Shown: positions 20,386-32,394, numbered from the stretch's first letter. The stretch is 64,000 nt of DNA from Pseudomonas neustonica (GCF_003797945.1 NZ_RKKU01000015.1:1-64000), one strand, 5' to 3'. The notes: generated from the letters alone by a model not told the origin. Program-made: numbers and translations.

Positions 20386-22335
20386 TTGAACGATATGGCG
20401 AAGAACCTGATCCTGTGGTTGATCATTGCAGCTGTGCTGGTCACGGTGATGAACAACTTCAGTAAAACCAGCGAGCCGGATGCGCTGAACTACAGCCAGT
20501 TTCTGGAGTTGGTGAAGGATCGCCAGGTCGAGCGCGTAACTGTGGATGGCTTCATTATCACGGGTAAAGAGCGTGGTGGTGAAACCTTTAAAACCGTGCG
20601 TCCTGCGATTCAGGACAGCGGCCTTATTGGCGACCTGCTTGACAATGATGTGATCATTGAAGGCAAGCAGCCTGAGCAGCAGAGCATTTGGACTCAGTTG
20701 CTGATCGCCAGCTTCCCGATCCTTATCATTATCGCCATCTTCATGTTCTTTATGCGGCAGATGCAGGGCGGCGGCGGCGGTCGCGGCGGCCCGATGAGCT
20801 TTGGTAAAAGCAAGGCGCGCATGCTGACCGAAGATCAGGTCAAGACCACCTTTGCCGATGTGGCAGGCTGTGATGAGGCCAAGGAAGACGTCGCCGAGTT
20901 GGTTGAGTTTCTGCGCGATCCAGGCAAGTTCCAACGCCTGGGTGGTCATATCCCGCGCGGCGTCCTGATGGTGGGTCAGCCCGGTACCGGTAAAACCTTG
21001 TTGGCCAAAGCGGTCGCCGGCGAAGCCAAAGTGCCATTCTTCACTATTTCGGGTTCTGACTTCGTCGAAATGTTTGTCGGTGTCGGTGCCTCACGTGTTC
21101 GCGATATGTTTGAGCAGGCCAAGAAGCATGCGCCCTGCATTATCTTTATCGATGAGATTGACGCCGTCGGTCGTCACCGTGGTTCCGGAATGGGTGGTGG
21201 CCACGATGAGCGCGAACAGACGCTGAACCAGTTGCTGGTGGAGATGGACGGTTTTGAGCCAAATGACGGCATCATCGTCGTGGCTGCAACCAACCGCCCC
21301 GATGTATTGGATCCAGCTCTACTGCGCCCTGGTCGTTTTGACCGTCAGGTCGTGGTTGGCTTGCCTGATATTCGTGGCCGCGAGCAGATTCTCAAGGTTC
21401 ACATGCGCAAGGTGCCGATGGGTGACGATGTTGTCCCCGCGCTGATTGCCCGTGGTACGCCTGGTTTTTCCGGTGCTGACTTGGCCAATCTGGTGAACGA
21501 GGCGTCGTTGTTTGCTGCGCGTTCCAACAAGCGTCTGGTCGAGATGCATGAATTTGAAATGGCCAAAGACAAGATCATGATGGGCGCAGAGCGCAAGTCC
21601 ATGGTGATGTCGGATAAAGAAAAGCTGAATACGGCTTACCATGAGTCGGGACACGCGATTGTCGGACGCTTGGTGCCGGAGCATGACCCGGTCTATAAAG
21701 TCACAATCATTCCGCGTGGTCGGGCGCTGGGCGTCACTATGTTCCTGCCCGAAGAGGATCGCTACAGTCTTTCCAAGCGGGCCTTGATAAGTCAGATTTG
21801 CTCGCTCTTTGGTGGCCGTATTGCCGAAGAGATGACGCTTGGTTTTGATGGGGTCACGACGGGTGCCTCCAATGACATCATGCGCGCTACCCAGTTGGCG
21901 AAAAACATGGTTACCAAGTGGGGCTTGTCCGAGAAGTTGGGGCCCTTGCTTTATGGTGAAGATGAAGATCAGGGTTATCTGGGTCGTTCTGGCGGTGGTG
22001 CGTCTTCGGGCGTATCGGGTGAGACGGCCAAGCTGATCGACGAAGAAGTGCGCAGCATTATTGACGAGTGTTACGCCACCGCACGTCGGCTGCTCGAGGA
22101 AAACCGCGAGAAGCTGGATATGATGGCTGAAGCACTCATGAAGTATGAGACCATCGATGTGAAGCAGATCGATGACATCATGTCGGGTAAGCCGCCGCGC
22201 GAGCCTAAGAACTGGCAGGGCGACGACAAGTCTGGTCCTGGCGCAGTAATAACGCCAGATGACGCCGCCGACAGCGAATCTGATCAGCCGCCGAAAGATA
22301 GCGGTGTGATTGGCGGGCCTGCCGGGGAGCATTGA
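20386..22335 (+). CDS. ftsH: ATP-dependent zinc metalloprotease FtsH
   Basis: Membrane-anchored AAA+ protease that degrades membrane proteins, LpxC and SsrA-tagged substrates. It has 649 residues: two transmembrane segments (about 5-25 and 105-125) around a periplasmic domain, the AAA module with Walker A GQPGTGKT and Walker B IIFIDEID, and the zinc site HESGH. I prefer TTG at 20386 as start because an AGAGGG site is well spaced from it; ATG at 20395 gives the same protein less three residues. Confidence 0.96.
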   Translation: MNDMAKNLILWLIIAAVLVTVMNNFSKTSEPDALNYSQFLELVKDRQVERVTVDGFIITGKERGGETFKTVRPAIQDSGLIGDLLDNDVIIEGKQPEQQSIWTQLLIASFPILIIIAIFMFFMRQMQGGGGGRGGPMSFGKSKARMLTEDQVKTTFADVAGCDEAKEDVAELVEFLRDPGKFQRLGGHIPRGVLMVGQPGTGKTLLAKAVAGEAKVPFFTISGSDFVEMFVGVGASRVRDMFEQAKKHAPCIIFIDEIDAVGRHRGSGMGGGHDEREQTLNQLLVEMDGFEPNDGIIVVAATNRPDVLDPALLRPGRFDRQVVVGLPDIRGREQILKVHMRKVPMGDDVVPALIARGTPGFSGADLANLVNEASLFAARSNKRLVEMHEFEMAKDKIMMGAERKSMVMSDKEKLNTAYHESGHAIVGRLVPEHDPVYKVTIIPRGRALGVTMFLPEEDRYSLSKRALISQICSLFGGRIAEEMTLGFDGVTTGASNDIMRATQLAKNMVTKWGLSEKLGPLLYGEDEDQGYLGRSGGGASSGVSGETAKLIDEEVRSIIDECYATARRLLEENREKLDMMAEALMKYETIDVKQIDDIMSGKPPREPKNWQGDDKSGPGAVITPDDAADSESDQPPKDSGVIGGPAGEH

Positions 22336-22342
22336 TTCAGCG

Positions 22343-23203
22343 ATGAGTTCCTCTCTAGAAAGCTCCCGGTTGCTATGTGGCAGTCGGGAGCTTGATCTAT
22401 CCCGCCCGCATGTCATGGGCATTCTCAACGTTACCCCTGATTCTTTTTCCGACGGCGGTTATTTCAACCGGCTGGATCGTGCGCTTGCGCATGTTGAAAG
22501 TATGCTCGCCGCTGGCGCCACCTTGATTGACGTCGGTGGTGAGTCCACGCGCCCGGGTGCTGAGCCGGTGTCGGTTGAAGAGGAGCTCGGCCGGGTCTTG
22601 CCGGTGGTCGAGGCTATCTCGTCGCGCTTCGACGTGGTGATTTCGGTAGATACCAGTACGCCTGAGGTCATGACTGCCAGTGCGCAGGCGGGTGCCGGTC
22701 TGATTAATGATGTTCGGGCGCTGGAGCGACCAGGGGCCTTGCAGGCGGCGGCAGCTACTGGCTTGCCGGTATGCTTGATGCATCGTCAGGGCGAGCCTGG
22801 CAGCATGCAGGATGCGCCCAGTTATGCCAGCGTACTGGATGAAGTGAGTGCTTATTTGCAGGCGCGGGTTGCAGCATGCGAGATGGCTGGAATCTCGCGC
22901 GCGCGCTTGTTGTTGGATCCTGGTTTTGGGTTCGGCAAATCGCTTGAGCATAATTTGCAACTCTTTGCGGGTATGGGGCACCTCCGGCCTTCAGGTTTGC
23001 CGTTGCTGGTGGGCGTCTCGCGCAAAAGTATGATTGGCCAAGTGCTGGATCGCCCTGTCGATCAGCGTTTGTCTGGCAGTCTGGCATTGGCCGCGCTGGC
23101 TATTGGTGCTGGTGCGAGGATTATTCGGGCGCATGATGTGGCAGAAACCATGGATGCGGTGCGTATGGCCAGTGCGGTTATGCAGGCGCGCGATACGCAG
23201 TAA
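22343..23203 (+). CDS. folP: Dihydropteroate synthase
   Basis: Condenses p-aminobenzoate with dihydropterin pyrophosphate in folate synthesis; the target of sulfonamides. It has 286 residues. Both family signatures are present: MGILNVTPDSFSDGG near the start, and LIDVGGESTRPGAEPV. The ATG at 22343 is seven bases after the ftsH stop; the frame extends upstream into ftsH but has no better start. It forms an ftsH-folP-glmM unit. Confidence 0.96.
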   Translation: MSSSLESSRLLCGSRELDLSRPHVMGILNVTPDSFSDGGYFNRLDRALAHVESMLAAGATLIDVGGESTRPGAEPVSVEEELGRVLPVVEAISSRFDVVISVDTSTPEVMTASAQAGAGLINDVRALERPGALQAAAATGLPVCLMHRQGEPGSMQDAPSYASVLDEVSAYLQARVAACEMAGISRARLLLDPGFGFGKSLEHNLQLFAGMGHLRPSGLPLLVGVSRKSMIGQVLDRPVDQRLSGSLALAALAIGAGARIIRAHDVAETMDAVRMASAVMQARDTQ

Positions 23204-23230
23204 TTAGAAAAGCCAATAGGTGGTTTGTTA

Positions 23231-24574
23231 ATGGGTAAGCGCTATTTTGGTACCGACGGTATTCGTGGGCGAGTAGGCAGTGCTCCAATCACTCCGGAGT
23301 TCATGCTCAAGTTAGGCTGGGCTGTGGGGATGGCGTTCAAGCATCATGGCGGTTGTCGTGTGCTGATCGGCAAGGATACGCGGATCTCAGGCTACATGTT
23401 CGAGTCAGCGCTTGAGGCTGGGCTTTCCGCAGCTGGTGCGCATGTACAGTTGCTGGGGCCTATGCCGACCCCTGCTATCGCCTACCTGACACGTACCTTT
23501 ATGGCGGACGCGGGCATTGTTATCAGTGCTTCACACAACCCGTTCTATGACAACGGTATCAAGTTTTTTTCGTCCGGTGGAAGCAAGCTGCCCGATAGTC
23601 TGGAGCTTGAAATTGAGCGGCTGGTAGATGCTCCCATGACAGTGGTGGACTCTGCGGCGCTGGGCAAGGTGACGCGGGTAGAAGACGCTCCCGGACGTTA
23701 CATCGAATTTTGCAAGAGCAGCGTACCCACTAGCACCAGTTTCAAAGGTATCAACCTGGTCCTCGATTGCGCCCATGGTGCCACTTACAAAGTCGCTCCA
23801 AGCGTTTTTCGAGAGCTGGGTGCAGCGGTCAGGGTAATAGGTGCTGAACCGGATGGTCTCAATATCAATGCCAAGGTGGGCTCCACCGATATGGCCGCCT
23901 TGCGTGAGTCTGTGCTGGCGAGTGGTGCCGGGATGGGCGTTGCCTTTGATGGTGATGGTGATCGTGTCTTGATGGTCGATCATGAGGGTAAAGAGGTTGA
24001 TGGTGATGAGTTGCTTTACATTATGGCTGTTGATCTTCATCAGCGTGGTCTGCTGAATGGCGGCGTGGTCGGTACGTTAATGAGTAATCTTGGGTTGGAG
24101 TTGGCGCTCAAGAATTTGGGTATCCCCTTTGTTCGCGCGAAGGTTGGCGATCGCTACGTGATGGCGGAACTGCGTGAGCGTAACTGGTTATTGGGCGGTG
24201 AGTCATCGGGGCATCTGGTATGCCTGAATCACACGTCCACGGGTGACGGCATTATCGCTGCGCTCCAGGTTATAAAGGCATTGCAGCGCTCCGGGCAGAC
24301 GTTGTCGCAGGCGTGCGAGGGTATGCGCAAGTGCCCTCAGCGGCTGATCAACGTGCGTTACGCGCCGGGCGCTGTTTCGCCTGTTGATGATCCTACCGTG
24401 CAGGCTGCCGTTGCTGAGACTGAAGCGCGCATGGGGGAGGCTGGCCGAGTGCTGTTGCGCCTGTCGGGAACCGAGCCGCTGGTGCGGGTCATGGTCGAAG
24501 GGCAGGACGCCGCGCTGGTCGAGCAGGAGGCGCAGCGTTTGGCTGAAGTGGTTGCACAGGTATTCGCCGATTAA
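23231..24574 (+). CDS. glmM: Phosphoglucosamine mutase
   Basis: Interconverts glucosamine-6-phosphate and glucosamine-1-phosphate for peptidoglycan and LPS. It has 447 residues. The phosphoserine loop is SASHNP with Ser101 as the phosphorylated residue, the metal-binding loop is DGDGDR, and the sugar loop is GGESSGH. The N-terminus [12 protein letters not shown] is typical. It starts 27 bases after folP. Confidence 0.97.
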   Translation: MGKRYFGTDGIRGRVGSAPITPEFMLKLGWAVGMAFKHHGGCRVLIGKDTRISGYMFESALEAGLSAAGAHVQLLGPMPTPAIAYLTRTFMADAGIVISASHNPFYDNGIKFFSSGGSKLPDSLELEIERLVDAPMTVVDSAALGKVTRVEDAPGRYIEFCKSSVPTSTSFKGINLVLDCAHGATYKVAPSVFRELGAAVRVIGAEPDGLNINAKVGSTDMAALRESVLASGAGMGVAFDGDGDRVLMVDHEGKEVDGDELLYIMAVDLHQRGLLNGGVVGTLMSNLGLELALKNLGIPFVRAKVGDRYVMAELRERNWLLGGESSGHLVCLNHTSTGDGIIAALQVIKALQRSGQTLSQACEGMRKCPQRLINVRYAPGAVSPVDDPTVQAAVAETEARMGEAGRVLLRLSGTEPLVRVMVEGQDAALVEQEAQRLAEVVAQVFAD

Positions 24575-24640
24575 AAAGGCGGTTGTGTCCCTGTTGCAAC
24601 TTGGTTAAGATTGGCGCCCGCTTGGGTTGGGAGGTTTAGC

Positions 24641-25399
24641 ATGCGTCGTCCGCTAGTTGCCGGAAACTGGAAAATGCATGGTTCGCGGCAGTCGGTTGAA
24701 GCGCTGCTGCAACAGCTAGCCGCTCAAGATTGGCCAGAGCAGGTTGAGCTGATGATTGCGCCCCCTGCACTGTACATCGAACGCTGTGTCGAGGCATTGC
24801 AAGCAACACCTATTCGTGTTGCCGGCCAGGCATGCGCTACGCAGGCGGAGTTCGGAGCTTTGACGGGTGAGATATCACCCGCTCAGTTGCGTGATGCGGG
24901 GTGTGAATTTGTACTGGTTGGTCACTCAGAGCGACGTGCGTTGTTTGGAGAGACCGATGAGGTGGTATGTCGTAAGTTTGCCGCGGCACTTGCGTGCGGT
25001 TTGCGTCCGGTTTTGTGTGTTGGTGAAACGCAGGCTGAACGTGATGCCGGTGAGACTACTTCGGTGGTTGGGCGGCAACTGCAAGTTATTTTGGATACCT
25101 TTGGTGTTGGTGGCTTGGCCGAAGGTGTAGTGGCGTACGAGCCGGTTTGGGCCATAGGTACTGGTCAGACGGCAACTCCGGAGCAGGCTCAGGACGTACA
25201 CGCAATGATTCGCGCTCGGTTGGCCATGCTGGACGACGAGCAGGCACGGACCGTGCAGATTGTTTATGGCGGTAGTGTGAAGGCTGATAACGCTGAGGCG
25301 TTATTCGCAATGCCGGATATCGATGGGGGGCTGGTTGGTGGTGCCTCCCTCAACGCAGATGAATTTGGCGCGATAGCACGTGCCGCGGGACGAGTGTAA
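24641..25399 (+). CDS. tpiA: Triosephosphate isomerase
   Basis: Glycolytic/gluconeogenic isomerase of 252 residues with a TIM-barrel fold. Active-site residues are seen: Asn9 and Lys11 (AGNWKMHG), His in VGHSERR, and the catalytic Glu in [12 protein letters not shown] start at ATG 24641, which has GGGAGG ahead of it; the 10-residue extension to 24611 is not conserved. The stop overlaps the secG start (TAATG). Confidence 0.96.
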   Translation: MRRPLVAGNWKMHGSRQSVEALLQQLAAQDWPEQVELMIAPPALYIERCVEALQATPIRVAGQACATQAEFGALTGEISPAQLRDAGCEFVLVGHSERRALFGETDEVVCRKFAAALACGLRPVLCVGETQAERDAGETTSVVGRQLQVILDTFGVGGLAEGVVAYEPVWAIGTGQTATPEQAQDVHAMIRARLAMLDDEQARTVQIVYGGSVKADNAEALFAMPDIDGGLVGGASLNADEFGAIARAAGRV

Positions 25400-25785
25400 T
25401 GATTGAGACCGTAATTGTAGTGCTACACCTGCTGGTCGCTATTGGCTTGGTAGGGCTTGTTCTGATGCAGCAGGGTAAAGGTGCGGAAACAGGTGCGTCT
25501 TTTGGTTCTGGTGCATCGGGTACTGTTTTTGGTAGCCAGGGCTCTGGTACGTTTTTGAGCCGTTTGACTGCAATTTTGGCAACAATTTTCTTTCTGACTT
25601 CGCTTGGTTTGGCTTATTATGCGAGCCACAAAGCGTCGGCGGTGCAGGAGGCTGGTCTTCCTGATCCGATGTTGCAGATCGAGCAGGCAGCTCCCGAAGC
25701 GCCTGTTAGTGAAGATGTGCCGGTTATCGAAGAAGATTTCACGCCTGCTTCGGCTGGCGAGGATGTTCCAGCAGCGCCGGAGTGA
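25399..25785 (+). CDS. secG: Preprotein translocase subunit SecG
   Basis: Small inner-membrane partner of SecYE that assists protein export. It has 128 residues: a first hydrophobic helix ([18 protein letters not shown]), a Gly/Ser-rich cytoplasmic loop with [19 protein letters not shown], a second helix, and an acidic, Ala/Pro/Glu-rich tail. The ATG overlaps the tpiA stop by one base. tRNA-Leu follows about 30 bases later. Confidence 0.95.
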   Translation: MIETVIVVLHLLVAIGLVGLVLMQQGKGAETGASFGSGASGTVFGSQGSGTFLSRLTAILATIFFLTSLGLAYYASHKASAVQEAGLPDPMLQIEQAAPEAPVSEDVPVIEEDFTPASAGEDVPAAPE

Positions 25786-25815
25786 GTTAGTCGTTATCCC
25801 TCGGTAAACAGTTTT

Positions 25816-25900
25816 GCGGGAGTGGTGGAATTGGTAGACACGCTATCTTGAGGGGGTAGTGCCTTAGGGTGTATGGGTTCGAGTCCCATCTTCCGCACCA
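25816..25900 (+). tRNA. tRNA-Leu (GAG)
   Basis: An 85-base tRNA with encoded CCA. The anticodon stem CTATC / GGTAG closes the loop TTGAGGG, giving anticodon GAG. A class II variable arm (TGCCTTAGGGTGT region) and the T-loop TTCGAGTC are present. It lies between secG and tRNA-fMet, as in other Pseudomonas. Confidence 0.96.
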
Positions 25901-25910
25901 ATCAAAAAAA

Positions 25911-25939
25911 GGGTCTGCATCAGCAGGCCCTGTTCTTTT
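25911..25939 (+). terminator. Terminator after tRNA-Leu
   Basis: Stem GGGTCTGC / GCAGGCCC (one G-T pair) with loop ATCA, followed by a T-rich tail (TGTTCTTTTC). It separates tRNA-Leu from the strong promoter of tRNA-fMet. Confidence 0.65.
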
Positions 25940-25957
25940 CAGGGGTGAGCGCGCTGG

Positions 25958-25986
25958 TTGTCATATTTGGCTACCATGCGTATAAT
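25958..25986 (+). promoter_or_regulatory. Strong sigma-70 promoter of tRNA-fMet
   Basis: TTGTCA, 17 bases, TATAAT. The -10 is a perfect match and lies 17 bases before the mature tRNA 5' end. It should also feed rimP-nusA-infB by read-through. Confidence 0.88.
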
Positions 25987-26003
25987 TCATGCCCTAGATT
26001 CGA

Positions 26004-26080
<77 letters not shown>

Positions 26081-26083
26081 GTC

Positions 26084-26110
26084 AAAGGCCCCTTTTTAGG
26101 GGCTTTTTGT
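26084..26110 (+). terminator. Terminator after tRNA-fMet
   Basis: Stem AAAGGCCCC / GGGGCTTT with a short loop and a T-rich tail. It probably lets only part of the transcription through to rimP-nusA. Confidence 0.8.
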
Positions 26111-26224
26111 TAGGGCGTTGACCGCTGGGTTGGCGCCACCTCTGGACTTTACTTCGGTGAAGTGGCCAGAGACGACATGGGCTATAGGCCCATTTTTTAT
26201 TCATGGATCATAAGGGCGGTGAAC

Positions 26225-26680
26225 GTGTCCGGCAAAGTGACTGAGTTGGAGAGCCTGCTGGTCCCGATTATCGAGGCATTGGGCTATAACTGCTGGGGCA
26301 TTGAATATCTGTCTCAAGGACGACATACCTTGTTGCGGGTCTATATCGATCATCCCGACGGTATCAGTGTTGAAGCCTGTGCAGCAGTCAGTCGTCAAGC
26401 CAGTGCAGTACTGGATGTGGAAGATCCGATTTCCGGTGATTACACCCTGGAAGTCTCATCTCCTGGTATGGATCGTCCGCTGTTCCGGCTTGAACAGTAC
26501 GCTGACTACGTCGGTGAGCAGGCCAAGATTAGACTGCGTGTGCCTTATGATGGGCGGCGCAATTTTCAGGGTGTGATTCGCGGAATCGAAGGGGAAGACG
26601 TAATCCTGCAGGTAGAGGATCACGAGTACCTTTTGCCGATCGATTCGATCGATAAAAGTAATATTATTCCGCGTTTTTGA
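26225..26680 (+). CDS. rimP: Ribosome maturation factor RimP
   Basis: Needed for 30S subunit maturation; 151 residues. The N-terminal domain ([17 protein letters not shown]) and the SH3-like C-terminal domain ([22 protein letters not shown]) both match the family. I choose GTG at 26225 because AAGGG is eight bases ahead and homologues start there; the open frame reaches back to 26162 without support. It heads rimP-nusA-infB. Confidence 0.95.
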   Translation: MSGKVTELESLLVPIIEALGYNCWGIEYLSQGRHTLLRVYIDHPDGISVEACAAVSRQASAVLDVEDPISGDYTLEVSSPGMDRPLFRLEQYADYVGEQAKIRLRVPYDGRRNFQGVIRGIEGEDVILQVEDHEYLLPIDSIDKSNIIPRF

Positions 26681-26732
26681 GCATATTTCGGGCTCCAGTA
26701 GCCCCAATGGATGGCGTTAGGCGAGGCAGACG

Positions 26733-28214
26733 ATGAGCAAAGAAGTGTTGCTGGTTGTGGAATCCGTTTCCAACGAGAAGGGCGTACCGCCCGATGTGAT
26801 CTTTGAAGCGCTTGAGTTGGCGTTGGCGACAGCGACCAAAAAGCGTTATGAAGATGAAGTGGATGTCCGCGTGGCGATCAATCGCCAGACCGGCGAGTAC
26901 GAAACTTTCCGTCGTTGGACCGTCGTGATTGACGACAACTTCGAAGAGCCCGATATGCAGCTGACGCTGGATCAGGCTCAGGCGCGTGATCCGGCTCTTG
27001 CCATTGATGACGTCATCGAAGAGAAGATCGAGTCAGTTGAGTTTGGTCGCATTGCTGCGCAAATCGCCAAGCAGGTTATCGTGCAGAAAGTGCGCGAGGC
27101 TGAGCGTGCGCAGGTGGTTGATGCTTATCGCGACCGGCTCGGTGACATTATCAGCGGTACGGTCAAGAAAGTAACCCGCGACAGCGTCATCGTCGATCTG
27201 GGTAACAATGCCGAAGCGGTGTTGCCGCGTGAAGAGATGATTCCGCGCGAGACGTTTCGTACCGGCACCCGTATCCGGGCGCTGCTGAAAGACATTCGTA
27301 CCGAGAACCGTGGTCCGCAGCTGGTGTTGTCGCGTAGCTGCCCGGAAATGATCATTGAGCTGTTCCGTATCGAAGTGCCGGAAATCTCCGAAGAGTTGAT
27401 CGAAGTGATGGGTGCCGCCCGTGACCCGGGTTCACGCGCCAAGATCGCAGTACGCTCCAAGGATAAACGCATAGATCCCCAAGGGGCCTGTATTGGTATG
27501 CGTGGTTCGCGCGTCCAGGCAGTTTCCGGTGAGCTATGTGGCGAGCGGGTTGACATCGTTCTGTGGGACGACAACCTGGCGCAGTTTGTAATTAATGCCA
27601 TGGCACCGGCTGAAGTGGCCTCCATCATTCTTGATGAAGACACTCATGCGATTGATTTGGCGGTAGCGGAAGACAACCTGGCGCAAGCCATTGGTCGTAA
27701 TGGTCAGAACGTACGTTTGGCCAGTCAGTTGACTGGTTGGACCTTGAACGTGATGACTGAAGACGACATCCGCGCCAAGCAGGAAGCCGAGACTGGCGAC
27801 ATTTTGCGTAACTTTGTTGACGAGCTGGATGTTGAGGAAGAAGTCGCGCAGATGCTGGTAGAGGAAGGTTTCACCACGCTGGAAGAAATCGCCTACGTGC
27901 CGATGGAAGAAATGCTCGATATCGACGGCTTTGACGAAGACATCGTCAATGAGCTGCGCGCTAGAGCCAAGGATCGCTTGCTAACCAAGGCGATCGCCAG
28001 CGAGGAGAAACTGGAAGAAGCACAGCCTGCTGATGACCTTTTGAACATGGATGGTATGGACCGCGCGTTGGCTTTCCAGCTTGCGAGCAAAGGCATCCTG
28101 ACAATGGAAGACCTGGCTGAACAATCTGTTGACGACCTGCTCGATATCGCAGGCATCGACGAAGCCCGCGCCGGCACCCTGATTATGGCTGCCCGTGCCC
28201 CCTGGTTTGAATAA
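26733..28214 (+). CDS. nusA: Transcription termination/antitermination factor NusA
   Basis: RNA polymerase-associated factor controlling pausing, termination and antitermination, 493 residues. In order: N-terminal polymerase-binding domain (1-125), S1 domain (about 135-200), two KH domains with [10 protein letters not shown] and [12 protein letters not shown], and two C-terminal acidic repeats of the [11 protein letters not shown] / [10 protein letters not shown] type. Full length for a gammaproteobacterium. Confidence 0.98.
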   Translation: MSKEVLLVVESVSNEKGVPPDVIFEALELALATATKKRYEDEVDVRVAINRQTGEYETFRRWTVVIDDNFEEPDMQLTLDQAQARDPALAIDDVIEEKIESVEFGRIAAQIAKQVIVQKVREAERAQVVDAYRDRLGDIISGTVKKVTRDSVIVDLGNNAEAVLPREEMIPRETFRTGTRIRALLKDIRTENRGPQLVLSRSCPEMIIELFRIEVPEISEELIEVMGAARDPGSRAKIAVRSKDKRIDPQGACIGMRGSRVQAVSGELCGERVDIVLWDDNLAQFVINAMAPAEVASIILDEDTHAIDLAVAEDNLAQAIGRNGQNVRLASQLTGWTLNVMTEDDIRAKQEAETGDILRNFVDELDVEEEVAQMLVEEGFTTLEEIAYVPMEEMLDIDGFDEDIVNELRARAKDRLLTKAIASEEKLEEAQPADDLLNMDGMDRALAFQLASKGILTMEDLAEQSVDDLLDIAGIDEARAGTLIMAARAPWFE

Positions 28215-28276
28215 CCGGTCGGACTAAGCAACACCGCCCTGCGTAGACGCAGGGACCCGACTGAGGAGAGAAGTGA

Positions 28277-30790
28277 ATGGCGGAAGTGACGGTCAAAGAA
28301 TTGGCTCAAGTGGTTGGTACGCCTGTGGAGCGCCTGTTGCAACAGATGCGCGAAGCTGGCTTGTCCCATACCGCTGCTGAGCAGGCAGTGAGTGATGACG
28401 AGAAGCAGACCTTGTTGACGTTCCTCAAGAGCTCACATGGTGATTCCGGCTCCGAGCCGAAAAAGATCACGCTCAAGCGTAAGACAGTTAGCACCCTGAA
28501 GGTAGCGGGTAGCAAGACGGTCAATGTTGAAGTGCGCAAGAAGCGTACCTACGTTAAGCGTGAACCGGCAGATCTGGAAGCCGAGCGTCAGCGCGAGCTT
28601 GAAGAGCTGCGTGCGGCAGAAGAGGCGCGCCAGAAGGCCACTGAGGCTGAAGCCGCGCGTCAAGCTGAAGAAGCGGCCAAGAAAGCGCAGGAAGAGAGCG
28701 CGAAGGCTGCTGAGCAAGCGGTTGCGACTGAAGAGGTTAAGCCAGCGGCAGCACCGGCTGAGCCAGTTGCTCCGGCTGAGCCGATCGCACCTGTTGTTGA
28801 GCCCGCTCCGGCACCTGCTGAGCAGCACAAAAAGAAAGAAGAGAATCGCCGTAAGGCGCGCGAAGACGAAGAAGAGCGTGGTCGCAAGCGTGCGGGTGGT
28901 CATGGTAAGGATAAGGGGCGCCACACGCCGCGTATCAATGACGAAGACGAGGCCTCTCGTCGCCGCGGTGGCGGTGGCAAGCTCAAGGCCAACAAGAAAC
29001 GTAACCAGCACGGCTTCGAGAAGCCGACAGGACCGCTTGTGCGAGAAGTTGTAATTGGCGAAACCATCACCGTAGCCGAACTGGCTCAGAAGATGTCGGT
29101 GAAGGCCGCCGAGGTCATCAAGTACATGTTCAAGAACGGTAACATGGTGACGATCAACCAGGTGCTTGACCAGGATACCGCGACCATTCTTGCAGAAGAT
29201 ATGGGGCATAAGGTCAAGCAGGTTAACGAAAGTGCGCTGGAAGACAGTCTGGTCGAATCCATGACGCACGAAGGCGAAGAAATGAGCCGTGCGCCAGTCG
29301 TTACCGTTATGGGTCACGTTGACCACGGTAAGACCTCGCTGCTTGATTATATTCGTCGTGCCAAGGTTGCTTCCGGTGAGGCGGGTGGTATTACCCAGCA
29401 CATCGGTGCTTATCACGTTGAAACCGATCGTGGCATGGTTACCTTCCTCGACACCCCCGGTCACGCGGCCTTTACTGCGATGCGTGCACGCGGTGCCAAG
29501 GCGACCGATATCGTTATCCTGGTCGTGGCTGCCGATGACGGCGTGATGCCGCAGACCGAAGAAGCCGTGGCTCACGCCAAGGCTGCCGGTGTGCCTTTGG
29601 TTGTCGCGGTTAACAAGATCGATAAGGAAGATGCTGATCCTGACCGCATCAAGAACGCCCTGGCGGCGCTCGATGTGATTCCGGAAGAGTGGGGCGGCGA
29701 TACCATGTTCATGCACGTGTCGGCCAAGGTCGGTACGGGCGTCGAAGAACTGCTGGAAGCAGTACTTTTGCAAGCTGAAGTGCTCGAGCTTAAAGCGCAG
29801 CCTTCTGCTCCCGGTCGTGGTGTTGTCGTTGAGTCGCGCCTGGACAAGGGGCGTGGTCCCGTAGCAACCGTACTGGTACAGAATGGTACCTTGCGCCAAG
29901 GCGATATCGTGCTTGCCGGTGTCAACTACGGTCGCGTTCGCGCCATGCTGGATGAGAACGGCAAGCCCATCAAGGGCGCGGGCCCATCGATTCCGGTCGA
30001 GATTCTTGGTCTGGACGGCACGCCTGATGCCGGTGACGAACTCACCGTCGTTCCGGACGAGAAGAAGGCGCGCGAGATCGCTCTCTTCCGTCAGGGCAAG
30101 TTCCGCGAGATCAAACTGGCGCGCCAACAGTCTGCCAAGCTGGAAAACATGTTCGAGAACATGGGGCAGGACGAGAAGAAGACGCTCAACGTGGTGCTCA
30201 AGGCCGACGTTCGTGGCTCGCTGGAAGCGCTGCAAGCCTCGCTTACCGAGCTGGGCAACGACGAAGTTCAGGTCAAGATCGTTTCTGGTGGTGTCGGTGG
30301 TATCACCGAGACCGACGCCAACCTGGCACTCGCGTCCAACGCCGTCGTATTCGGCTTCAACGTTCGTGCTGATGCAGCCGCGCGTAAAATCATCGAAAAC
30401 GAAGGTCTTGATTTGCGCTACTACAGCGTCATCTACGAGATCATCGACGATGTGAAGAAAGCGCTTGGCGGTATGTTGGGTAGCGATGTTCGTGAGCAGA
30501 TTCTCGGTGTTGCCGAGGTGCGTGACGTATTCCGTTCACCGAAGTTCGGTGCGATCGCTGGTTGTATGGTGATTGAAGGGACTGTGTTCCGTAACCGCCC
30601 CATCCGTGTACTGCGCGAAGACGTGGTCATTTATGAAGGTGAGCTGGAATCCCTGCGTCGCTTCAAGGATGACATCGCTGAAGTGCGTAATGGCATGGAG
30701 TGCGGTATCGGCGTGAAGAACTACAACGATGTTCGCAGCGGCGACCGTATCGAAGTGTTCGAGCGTGTACAGGTTCAGCGTAGCCTGTAA
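28277..30790 (+). CDS. infB: Translation initiation factor IF-2
   Basis: GTPase that places fMet-tRNA on the 30S subunit; 837 residues. The N-terminal IF2N domain is followed by a long Ala/Glu/Lys-rich helical region (about 95-235), a second IF2N-like domain, and the G domain with [17 protein letters not shown] and NKID. Domains II, III and IV follow, the last binding fMet. Alternative internal starts exist in this family; none was assigned here. Confidence 0.98.
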   Translation: MAEVTVKELAQVVGTPVERLLQQMREAGLSHTAAEQAVSDDEKQTLLTFLKSSHGDSGSEPKKITLKRKTVSTLKVAGSKTVNVEVRKKRTYVKREPADLEAERQRELEELRAAEEARQKATEAEAARQAEEAAKKAQEESAKAAEQAVATEEVKPAAAPAEPVAPAEPIAPVVEPAPAPAEQHKKKEENRRKAREDEEERGRKRAGGHGKDKGRHTPRINDEDEASRRRGGGGKLKANKKRNQHGFEKPTGPLVREVVIGETITVAELAQKMSVKAAEVIKYMFKNGNMVTINQVLDQDTATILAEDMGHKVKQVNESALEDSLVESMTHEGEEMSRAPVVTVMGHVDHGKTSLLDYIRRAKVASGEAGGITQHIGAYHVETDRGMVTFLDTPGHAAFTAMRARGAKATDIVILVVAADDGVMPQTEEAVAHAKAAGVPLVVAVNKIDKEDADPDRIKNALAALDVIPEEWGGDTMFMHVSAKVGTGVEELLEAVLLQAEVLELKAQPSAPGRGVVVESRLDKGRGPVATVLVQNGTLRQGDIVLAGVNYGRVRAMLDENGKPIKGAGPSIPVEILGLDGTPDAGDELTVVPDEKKAREIALFRQGKFREIKLARQQSAKLENMFENMGQDEKKTLNVVLKADVRGSLEALQASLTELGNDEVQVKIVSGGVGGITETDANLALASNAVVFGFNVRADAAARKIIENEGLDLRYYSVIYEIIDDVKKALGGMLGSDVREQILGVAEVRDVFRSPKFGAIAGCMVIEGTVFRNRPIRVLREDVVIYEGELESLRRFKDDIAEVRNGMECGIGVKNYNDVRSGDRIEVFERVQVQRSL

Positions 30791-30885
30791 TCCGATAGCG
30801 ATGACCGAGCCCGGTCATCGCCTGAAATTTGTGACGAACTCCGGCCTGCTCAGCAGTCCGGAGTTTGTTGCTTGAGATAGGTAAT

Positions 30886-31272
30886 ATGGCAAAAGAATAC
30901 AGTCGTACCCAACGAGTAGCTGATCAAATGCAGCGCGAGCTGGCACTACTTATCCAGCGTGAAGTGCGCGACCCGCGTCTTGGTATGGTCACGGTAACCG
31001 CGGTCGAAGTTAGCCGCGATCTGGCGCACGCCAAGGTGTTCGTTACGCTGATGAACAAGGATAGTGCTGAGGATATCGCACTGAACCTGGAGATCCTCAA
31101 GGATTCAGCGGGTTATCTGCGCATGTTGCTAGGCCGCTCCATGAAGCTGCGCAGCGTGCCCTCACTGCACTTTCACTATGACGAGAGCGTTCGTCGTGGT
31201 GCGCATCTTTCTTCGCTTATTGAGCGGGCGGTGGCCGAAGATAGCCAGCACCCCGACGATAAAGAGGTCTGA
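30886..31272 (+). CDS. rbfA: Ribosome-binding factor RbfA
   Basis: A KH-fold protein for late 30S maturation and cold adaptation, 128 residues. The conserved opening [20 protein letters not shown] and the region [18 protein letters not shown] are clear. I start at ATG 30886; the seven residues upstream in the frame are not conserved. It follows infB by 95 bases and precedes truB by three. Confidence 0.96.
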   Translation: MAKEYSRTQRVADQMQRELALLIQREVRDPRLGMVTVTAVEVSRDLAHAKVFVTLMNKDSAEDIALNLEILKDSAGYLRMLLGRSMKLRSVPSLHFHYDESVRRGAHLSSLIERAVAEDSQHPDDKEV

Positions 31273-31275
31273 GGC

Positions 31276-32196
31276 GTGGCAGGTGTCAAGATTAAACGTC
31301 GCAGTATTGACGGCATTCTGATTTTCGATAAGCCGCTGGGTATGAGCTCTAACCAGGCTCTACAGAAGGTGCGTTGGCTGTTTAATGCCAATAAAGGCGG
31401 CCACACTGGCAGTCTTGATCCGCTGGCGAGTGGTGTATTGCCCTTGTGCCTGGGTGAAGCGACCAAGTTCTCCCAGTACTTGCTCGATGCTGATAAGGCC
31501 TATATCACTGAAGCGCGTCTGGGTATGACGACGACCACCGGCGATGCCGAAGGCGATGTGCTCGAGATGAAGCCGGTCAATATCAGTCTGGCAGACGTGG
31601 AAGCGAATCTTGCGCAGTTTACCGGTGATATCGAGCAGATCCCCCCCATGTATTCGGCGCTAAAGCACGAAGGTCAGCCGCTGTACAAGCTTGCTCGTGC
31701 CGGCGAGACGGTCGAACGCAAGCCTCGTGCTGTGACCATCTCTGTGCTCAAGATATTGGGGCTCGAGGGTGATCGCCTGCAGTTGGAAGTGCACTGTAGC
31801 AAGGGGACTTATATTCGTACCCTGGTCGAAGATCTTGGTGCAGCGCTGGGGTGTGGCGCCCATGTGGCTTCGCTGCGGCGTACTGTGGCCGGGCCCTTTG
31901 ATTTGAGCCAGTCGGTTACCTTGGAAGCACTGGAAGCGCTGCACGCCGAGGGTGGTGCCGAGTCGCTTGATCACCTGCTGTTACCAATGGATAGCGGTCT
32001 GCAAGATTGGCCCATTCTTGAATTGACCGAGCAGACCGCTTATTACCTTAATCATGGACAGGCGGTGCGCGTACCCGGCAGCCCGGCCTTTGGCAAGGTA
32101 AGGTTGCGTGACGCTAGCGGCCGCTTCCTGGGTATCGGCGAAATGACCGAAGACGCCAGGGTGGCGCCCAAGCGACTATTGCGCTTCAATGCATGA
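31276..32196 (+). CDS. truB: tRNA pseudouridine-55 synthase TruB
   Basis: Makes pseudouridine 55 in the T-loop of tRNAs; 306 residues. The catalytic Asp is in [13 protein letters not shown], and the family motifs [13 protein letters not shown] and [12 protein letters not shown] are present, with a C-terminal PUA-like domain. The GTG start at 31276 follows the rbfA stop by three bases. Confidence 0.97.
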   Translation: MAGVKIKRRSIDGILIFDKPLGMSSNQALQKVRWLFNANKGGHTGSLDPLASGVLPLCLGEATKFSQYLLDADKAYITEARLGMTTTTGDAEGDVLEMKPVNISLADVEANLAQFTGDIEQIPPMYSALKHEGQPLYKLARAGETVERKPRAVTISVLKILGLEGDRLQLEVHCSKGTYIRTLVEDLGAALGCGAHVASLRRTVAGPFDLSQSVTLEALEALHAEGGAESLDHLLLPMDSGLQDWPILELTEQTAYYLNHGQAVRVPGSPAFGKVRLRDASGRFLGIGEMTEDARVAPKRLLRFNA

Positions 32197-32287
32197 TGTT
32201 TCGTTGCCTGCTGCTGGCAGGTAAATACCGTATATATGACTGAGTCAGGCGCTGCGAACCTTGCGGCCGTGATTCAGTCCAAGAGTT

Positions 32288-32376
32288 GACCCGATTGCGG
32301 GTCACCACGAGGGTGGCTGTTAACAGGCACGGTCATACCTCGATTTAAAACACGGGACACTGGTCCCGGCCTGTTA
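32288..32376 (+). promoter_or_regulatory. Structured leader of rpsO
   Basis: Three perfect stems are packed before rpsO: GACCCG / CGGGTC (32288-32303), CCAC / GTGG (32305-32316), and an outer TAACAGGC / GCCTGTTA (32321-32328 with 32369-32376) that encloses GGGAC / GTCCC (32354-32367). The last ends 19 bases before the rpsO ATG. Ribosomal protein S15 represses its own mRNA in several bacteria through leader structures; that this is such an element is inference. Confidence 0.5.
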
Positions 32377-32394
32377 CCTCAGAGGAAATACGAG

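Noticed and set aside
28433-30235. 600-codon minus-strand frame opposite infB
   Set aside because: Shadow of infB; composition reflects complement codons.
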